A model generated the notes under the pieces. The model saw only the letters and a list, made by a program, of their open reading frames with translations, made no database searches and was not told where the DNA came from. A program made the translations under genes and the position numbers. A stretch of 64,000 nt of DNA from Dacryopinax spathularia (Eukaryota; Basidiomycota; Dacrymycetes; Dacrymycetales; Dacrymycetaceae). Location of the stretch: the NCBI GenBank assembly GCA_037974965.1, contig JBBPFI010000001.1, positions 1,426,001 to 1,490,000 of the forward strand, given 5' to 3'. Position 1 is the stretch's first letter. Every line of letters begins with the position of its first letter. Of the stretch, positions 56,745 to 64,000 are shown in pieces.

Positions 56745-58450
56745 ATGGCCACCACCCTCTCACCCCTCTTCCTCCCCACAACAGGAACACACACCATCCG
56801 CCTGGGATCTTCACTGAAACGCAAGTTCTCCTCACTCGATGCTGAGCCGACTTCCGCCCGCCGACAGCGGCAGAGGCGACAAGAGCCAGCGAGCGAGTAT
56901 CATGCTATCCAATGTGCGTCTTCTTCCTTCTTTGCTACATATATGCGACCAATACTCATGATGGATGATCAGTTGGAAGACAACCGGAGAGCGTGGACCC
57001 AAGTAGGGGCAGCTCGTTCGAGACGGTCGAGCGACTCCCGGATGGAGCCGCAAAGATCCAGGTAGAGCGTCAAAGTGCAACTGTATGCGCATCCTCATGC
57101 CTTTCTCATCTAACAACGCTAATAACGTATGTGCAGGGCGAGAAGTTCCTCTTCACCGGCACGCAGAACCCTACGAAAGGACTACGCGACTGCCTCCTCC
57201 TCTGGGACCCTTCAACAAACACCTTCACGCTCGAGCTCCTCTCTTCCAGCACTTCACTCATGTACGACCGCTCAGCCACAAACGCCGCCAAGAGGCAAGC
57301 CGGGCAAGAAGTAAGCGCGACCCCCTCAGCAGGCGCATCCGGCTCGGGTTCCGGAAGTGGGACGCAGAGCGCTGCTCTGGCGGCAGACGAGCCAACCCCG
57401 CTAGACCTGGACCTGGACGAAGAGCCCGAGCCCGACGCGGACGAAGAGCTTCGGTTGGAAGATAGCCCCGTTAACCCTGATACGAACACGAGCGACGAGA
57501 CGTACGTTAATGCGAATATCGACCCGGATCAGGAGGAGCCCGATCCTGTTCATACTTCTGCTTCTCGCGGACATCAGCCGGCGAGGAGAGGACCGCAGCC
57601 GGCGTATGAGGAGATCGACCTGGGTGGGGGCGGGGGTGGTGATGGGTACGTCTCGGAGGAGAGCGACTTGCTTGCGGAAGGTGACGGGGATGGGGAGATG
57701 GAAGATGCAGAAGGCGTGACCGATGCGGACGCCGATGGCGTTACGGACGCGGACGCAGAGGCTGCACCACAAGAGCAGGACCAAGATGCCGATGAAGAGC
57801 TAGACGATTTCCTCCTTGCCGACCTCACAGCGCAGCAGGAGCAAGAGCAGGAGCAGGAGCAGGAAGAAGCCGAGCCGGAAGTCGAGCCCACTCCTCCACC
57901 TCCAGAGCCAGAACCTCGTTCCCGTCGACGTCGGTCTTCCAACGCCAATGCCCCAGCTCCCGCCCCTACTGCACCACCAACCACCCGAGCAGCGGCTCAA
58001 CAACCACCCCAACTCCCCCGGCTCGCACTCCCCACAGCAAGACGGATGAGCCTCCGGAGCGCGACGGTGCAAGCCATCAACTCCGTCAGCACCCAGTCCA
58101 CTCCCCCCACCGTCAACCTTTCTCTTCCATCCAACACCACCACCGGAACTGCGGGGGAAAAGAAATGGGACGACGACAGTGACTCCGATTCAGAAGAGGA
58201 CGACGATGACGAGGATGACGACGCCGAAGCGGAGGGAGAAGGGGAAGACTCGGACTTTGATTTCCTTGCGGCGGATATGCAGCAGCAAGATGGCGATGCA
58301 GAGGGAGAGGGAGATGATGGGGAGTGGGAGGAGGATAATGCGGATGTGGGAGGGGGCGGGGCGGGTGGAGCGGGGGAGGAGAGCCCGTTGGCTAGGCAGA
58401 GCAGGGGGAGGACGGCGAGGGTGTTGGATATCTGGGATGAGGAGGAATGA
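56745..58450 (+). CDS. ELL-associated factor (EAF) family transcription elongation protein
   Basis: Partner of ELL that stimulates RNA polymerase II elongation; nuclear. Exons 56745-56913, 56973-57082 and 57137-58450 join in frame to 530 residues. The EAF N-terminal domain (PF09816) is the first 150 residues: GTHTIRLGSSLKRKFSS, then ESVDPSRGSSFETVE after intron 1, and GEKFLFTGTQNP, DCLLLWDPSTNTFTLELLSS, SLMYDRSA after intron 2. The rest is extremely acidic low-complexity sequence with DAD/EQ-type runs (QEQEQEQEQEEAE; EDDDDEDDDAEAEGE), a short basic patch (PEPRSRRRRSSN) and a C-terminal ARVLDIWDEEE. EAF proteins normally carry a Ser/Asp-rich transactivation tail, here much expanded. Convergent with KRR1 (300 nt). 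Confidence 0.88.
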
Positions 58451-58750
58451 GGAGTTTTGGAGGTGTAGTTTATCTTGTGTAGGTTATAGACGCTACGCTC
58501 TCCGAGGAGGGTGGGACGGTGTACAGTACAGTTTGGTTTGCAGCGCATTTATTCATTGGTTCTTGCATCAGCTCAATACTTGCGTATCTTACCTCGGCGC
58601 GCGGATGGAGGCAGTGAGCGCGAGCCAAACAAGGCAGAGTAAATCCATTTGGACCCAAGACATGAACAGCTGATCCATTCACGACTAGCGATAGTGATAC
58701 CGAAACAAGACAGAAGAACAAAACCGCCTACCACGTCCGCCCCCTACACC
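58451..58750. terminator. Convergent 3' flank between EAF gene and KRR1
   Basis: 300 nt between two facing stop codons; both polyadenylation regions must be here. No gene-like structure seen. Confidence 0.4.
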
Positions 58751-60331
<1,581 letters not shown>

Positions 60332-60629
60332 CCTTACGAAGAATAAGGGTATAGGAAGAATGCAAAGTGTACAATGAGTGTAGTGGGTTCAGTGGTGGAC
60401 GTCCCCTGTGGTTTTCACAAGCGCCCAAATATTCTGGTCCCGGATGTGGCTGTGTGGCTGTGTTCGGTGAGGGCGCTTGCCGCGCGATTGATGGACTGAC
60501 TGATTGAGTCGTTGTTTGTGCGGGCCGCACCGAAAAGAGGTGACTGGTCTGCATCAACGGATCTACTCCTCGTCTTTCCCCTCCCTTTCTCTACCACAGA
60601 TTATTGGTGCGAAAACTGCAAGAACGACA

Positions 60630-62207
60630 ATGTTCGACGAAGAAGCAGCCAACGTCCTCCTGCCGTACGACGAGCCCACCTCCCCAGTCCCAATAACCGA
60701 CGAGATCCTCGCCGACGCCGATGGCCCCGACGCACCCAGCACAACAAATGGGGAAGGCCAGCCAAGTCTGGGAGACCTAAGGGATCGGTTAGCACCGCCG
60801 AAAAAGGTGTATAGGGCTGAGGACTCTGCTGTTGTTAAGGGTAACCTTGGAAGGGTTAGTCTGCGTCTTGCTGAACGGGTGAAGGTTGGCTGATGTGGGG
60901 TTTTGGGGGGGTAGTTGAAGGGCATTAGCCAGGGGCTGGACGATGAGCCCACGGAAGACGACATGGACTTCGGTCAGTCTACCTACTCCCTCTGGTGGAT
61001 ACTGTATACCTGACGATGATGAACGCGCCTAGATGTTGGATATCGACAAAACGCCCTCCTCCTGCAAGGCGAACCCATCGCCCATCTCCCCACTGACCAA
61101 GTCTTCGCGTACGTCACCTCGTACGCGACCGTCCCAGCCGCGCTCGAATGGGTAGACGACACGACTTGCGTCGTCGTCTTCTCTTCTCCGCTCCTCGCTC
61201 GTGCTGCACGCAGGTTCTTGTTAGTGAACGGACCAGAGGAGGGGGACCCGATGCCTGATCCTCTTGAGCTTTTGCCGGCTAGGGAAGTGCCGGAGGGGGT
61301 GTGGCCTGAGAAAGCTAGGGCTGAGGGAGAGGGGGCGGAGGATGTTAGGGCTGCGCTAAGGGGGCAGGTATGGGTCAGGCATGCTCTGCCGACGGACGTG
61401 AAGCAGCGCGCTGCGAGGGAGAGGTCTCAGTTCTACTCGCGGTATGGTACTCAAGCGGGGAAAGAGGGGTATGGGCAGAGGAAAAGGAGGAGAGAGGAGG
61501 AGGATGAGGTGGTTGGGGTGGAGAAGCGGAGAGCGTTGGATGATGAGCTGGACGCTTATTTGCAGGACGACCCTTCTGAGCGAGAGAGACGGAAGAAGGA
61601 GGAGATGGACGCCCAGCTCGACGCGTACCTAGCGGGGGACGAGCCTCCTCAAAACGGACACACCAACGGAGACTATGAGGAGCGACGTATGCCCCGCCCG
61701 AGAAGGGAAAGGAGGGAACGAGAACCGCTGAGCAAGGAAGAGCGGGCGGCAAGAAGGCAGAAAGCGCTCGACGCCCAGCTCGAAGCGTACAACGAAGCAG
61801 ACGACACGGATACGCTCCGATCAAAAATGCGCTCCGACTGGCCGGAAGACGAGCGCGAGCGGGAGTTCTCTCCCGACCGGCGGCCAGAAGGTCGCAGGCG
61901 GCGAGGTGAGGGGAGGTACGAGGACGCCCCGGTATTGAGGCCGATGAGGGGGACAGAGAAGTGGGAGAGGAACGTCCGTCTTCTCGATGAGGCGGAGGAG
62001 GATGAGGGCGGCAGTAGGAGAAGAGCAAGGGGTAGGGGCGGGAGGAGGAGGAGGAATGGGGATCCTGCCGCTGCGCCGCGCGAAGCTGGAGCCGGAGGGG
62101 GAGGAGGTGGGGGTGGGGGTGGGGGGAGACGGTCCAATGCCCGACCGAGGAAGAACCAGGATGAGCTTGATGCAGAGTTGGAGGCGTACCTTAATGGAGG
62201 CGCTTAA
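60630..62207 (+). CDS. NCBP3-like RNA-binding protein with four LDxxLxAY (UAP56-binding-like) motifs
   Basis: Exons 60630-60854, 60915-60972 and 61033-62207 join in frame to 485 residues. After an acidic start, residues about 95-150 form an RRM-like fold of the NCBP3 (PF10309) type: RQNALLLQGEPIAHLPTDQV, FAYVTSYATVPAALEWVDDT, TCVVVFSSPLLARAARRFL, including WVDD in place of the human WLDD cap-binding signature. WVRHALPTDVKQ and ERSQFYSRYGTQ follow. The rest is Arg/Glu/Gly-rich with four short repeats: LDDELDAYL (61536-61562), MDAQLDAYL (61605-61631), LDAQLEAYN (61767-61793) and LDAELEAYL (62166-62192). These match the UAP56-binding motif of ALY/Yra1-type export adaptors (LDxxLDxYM). A run of 11 glycines precedes the last motif. 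Probable nuclear mRNA processing/export adaptor; cap binding is inferred. Confidence 0.82.
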
Positions 62208-62213
62208 TACTCT

Positions 62214-62230
62214 TAGTAGTAGTAGTAGTA
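62214..62230. repeat. (TAG)n microsatellite after the NCBP3-like stop codon
   Basis: Five complete TAG units plus two bases start six bases after the TAA stop; it supplies further stop codons in one frame. Likely 3' UTR. Confidence 0.75.
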
Positions 62231-62457
62231 CTGCTTACCTTTTTTGTAATATTTGCTACAGGGTCAGATACCATACACACCTCACGTCTTGCATTCAATG
62301 GCGCGCATGCAATGGGGAGAAGCACGGCTTTGGCGCGTCGTGTCAGGGTTCGAGTTCTTCGTTCTTTGCTGCGTGCTAGCTTCTGTTGCCTCGACATCCA
62401 AGAAAGATGGCATTGTAAGATTCAACCCGCAAAGCAGGAAGATAGTGGCTAATGCTG

Positions 62458-63659
62458 ATGTGCAGAGAAGCTCTTTACTTGGACCCGGCAATCCGGGACT
62501 GGGTGAGTTCACCAGATTTCCCGAAGCTGGACATGTCCTGACCGACATTGCAGGTCCTATTCCCGATCACGTTGGTGATGGTGTGTCCTCGTCACTTGCG
62601 TATATGCATCTGCTCAATATTAATCCTCTGGTAGATACTGGTTGGCGTACTACGACACTACGTAACCCAACTCCTCAACACCACCCCGAAACCTCAACCC
62701 CGAAAGGTGATCCGTGAGCAGTGCGTCCCCCTCCCCTCCCCTCCCCTCCCCTCTCCTCCTCCTCCCACCCAAATCCCCACTAACACCCCCAAACCGACAG
62801 ACGAGCGCTCGTCCGCTCCCAAATCCTTCGCGCCACCGCCCCCGCCTCCCCCATCCCCCCACACCACTACCACTCCATCTCCTCCTCCCTCTCTTCCGCT
62901 TTCTTGGCCGGTACGTTTTTAAAAGATGGCCCGCCCAAGGAAGCGGACAAGGACCGGACGCCTCCGAATCCGTTGAGTGATCCGAGCCAGATGGAGGGCA
63001 TGATGGATGGGATGAAGAAGCAGATGGTTATGATGGTGCCGCAGATGGTGATAATGGGCTGGATCAACTTTTTCTTTCAGGGGTTCGTGCTCAGTACGTC
63101 CACTTCCCTGCTCCTGTTAGGGAGGGCGCAATGTTGACCGTATATAACAGTCAAGCTCCCCTTCCCCCTCACGCTGGGGTGGAAACCGATGATGCAGCGA
63201 GGAATCGAGACGCCCGACATGGACGTCCGCTGGGTCTCCTCCCTCTCATGGTACTTCCTCAACCTCTTCGGCTTGAACGGGCTGTTCAGGCTCATCCTGG
63301 GGTCGGATAACGGTGCGTCTCCCTTCCCCTCCCCTCCCCTCCCTCCTCCTTCTGTTCTCCTAGTGCTGTTGAAGAGCGATTACTGATGAGGGGACATAGC
63401 TGCCGCGGATCAGCAAGCTATGATGGGCGCTTCGCCCTTTGCGGCTGCGTCTGGTGCTACCCCGGGTGCGCCGCAGGACTACGTAAAGCTGTTCGCGGGC
63501 GAGAGGGATAACCTCGATCTCTCCGAAAGTCTGTATCATTGGGCCGGGGCAGATGTCGAACGACGCGTTCTGGAACGATGGGGGAAACTGCCCAAGAGCA
63601 GTGAGGAGGTCGAGGGCGGTGTGCCTGTTGCCGTGACGGGGAAGAGGAAGCTCGCTTAG
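62458..63659 (+). CDS. EMC3: ER membrane protein complex subunit 3
   Basis: Oxa1/YidC-superfamily subunit of the EMC insertase, which inserts tail-anchored and weakly hydrophobic membrane segments at the ER. Exons 62458-62502, 62554-62580, 62635-62720, 62801-63093, 63151-63312 and 63400-63659 join to 290 residues. Sequence in order: [38 protein letters not shown] (first membrane segment), [100 protein letters not shown] and a soluble tail ending GKRKLA. The donor of intron 3 is taken at 62721 (GTGCGT), not the earlier GTGATC, because only this keeps the conserved RE-R-LVRS segment. Two introns carry CCCCT repeats at their 5' ends. Confidence 0.95.
62721..62800 (+). other. EMC3 intron 3 with (CCCCT)n tract
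   Basis: 80-nt intron starting GTGCGTC followed by about five CCCCT/CCCTC units and CTCCT repeats, ending ACAG. The complementary strand has four GGGG runs separated by single A, the spacing of a G-quadruplex. Intron 5 (63313-63399) begins in the same way. Confidence 0.7.
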
Positions 63660-64000
63660 ATACTCATTGTTGCTCATCTTGTGAGGCGGTGAGCTTGTGA
63701 TGGATAGGCGTAGCAGGCGCGGTTATGGATACAGCATTTGATCTCTAGGTAATTGGCAGATTTGTGGCAGTACAGACAGGATGTTTCGGTCCGTACGTAC
63801 GTTATTGGACAACAGCTTTCACCAAGCCAGGGAGAGAAACAACGTGCGAGTGCAAGGTACAGCATACAATGAACACAAGAGCACACAGAGAACGGAGGTA
63901 TAGAGGTATAGACTAGACAAGCCCGTCGTACAGCGATAATGCCTAGTACACCAGTGTCAGATGATATGATACGGGATGAGGGATGAGGTAGGCTGTTAGG
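63660..64000. other. Right flank after EMC3
   Basis: Last 341 nt of the window: 3' flank of EMC3. Only a featureless 70-codon minus-strand frame (63674-63886). Nothing else recognised. Confidence 0.4.

Noticed and set aside
62340-62365. GGTTCGAGTTC resembling a tRNA B box
   Set aside because: Imperfect B box and no cloverleaf or A box could be found at the right distance.
62706-62720. Earlier GTGATC donor for EMC3 intron 3
   Set aside because: It would put the next exon in the wrong frame and lose the conserved RE-R-LVRS segment; the donor at 62721 preserves both.

Overview
The window is nuclear DNA of a fungus, most likely a basidiomycete yeast or filamentous relative in Agaricomycotina. 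Tremellomycetes is my best guess; this is inference, not a tested placement. The reasons are gene density (26 protein genes in 64 kb on both strands), many introns of about 50-80 nt with GT(A/G)NGT donors, moderately high GC, and a gene set of purely eukaryotic housekeeping functions. A UDP-glucuronate decarboxylase (UXS1) fits a fungus that makes xylose-containing glycans, as capsule-forming Tremellales do. No rRNA, tRNA, CRISPR array, transposon or virus-like element could be supported.

Left part (1-24 kb). Three gene families each occur as a local pair: two secreted type-B carboxylesterases on the minus strand (the first runs off the left edge), two DUF421/YetF-like small membrane proteins on the plus strand, and two flavocytochrome b2-type dehydrogenases that face each other tail to tail. 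Between them lie UBA1 (ubiquitin E1), a Far11/STRIP STRIPAK scaffold, a GNAT acetyltransferase, bystin/ENP1 and NOP58.

Middle (24-48.7 kb). NOP9 and ERG27 are divergent. They are followed by the tRNA thiolase NCS6, an unrecognised conserved-looking coiled-coil protein, the nucleoporin NUP120/NUP160 and a Zn2Cys6 transcription factor. A 3.7 kb stretch with no supportable gene comes next. Then come STI1 (Hsp70/Hsp90 co-chaperone, with a perfect three-unit heat-shock element upstream), an ARA2-like aldo/keto reductase and UXS1.

Right part (48.7-64 kb). A very long coiled-coil GAR-domain protein is followed by a 1.9 kb spacer, an EAF-family elongation factor, KRR1, an NCBP3-like RNA-binding protein carrying four LDxxLxAY motifs that resemble UAP56-binding motifs, and EMC3.

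Common threads: four factors of the nucleolar pre-ribosome (ENP1, NOP58, NOP9, KRR1) fall in one window, and RNA export or nuclear-pore functions recur (NUP120, NCBP3-like). I see no operon-like metabolic cluster. Most genes look like independent housekeeping units that often share short divergent promoters. The most novel-looking items are the NCBP3-like protein with four UAP56-type motifs, the intron-bearing DUF421 pair, and the two EMC3 introns with matching CCCCT-repeat 5' ends. Exon borders were worked out by hand from splice signals and reading frame.
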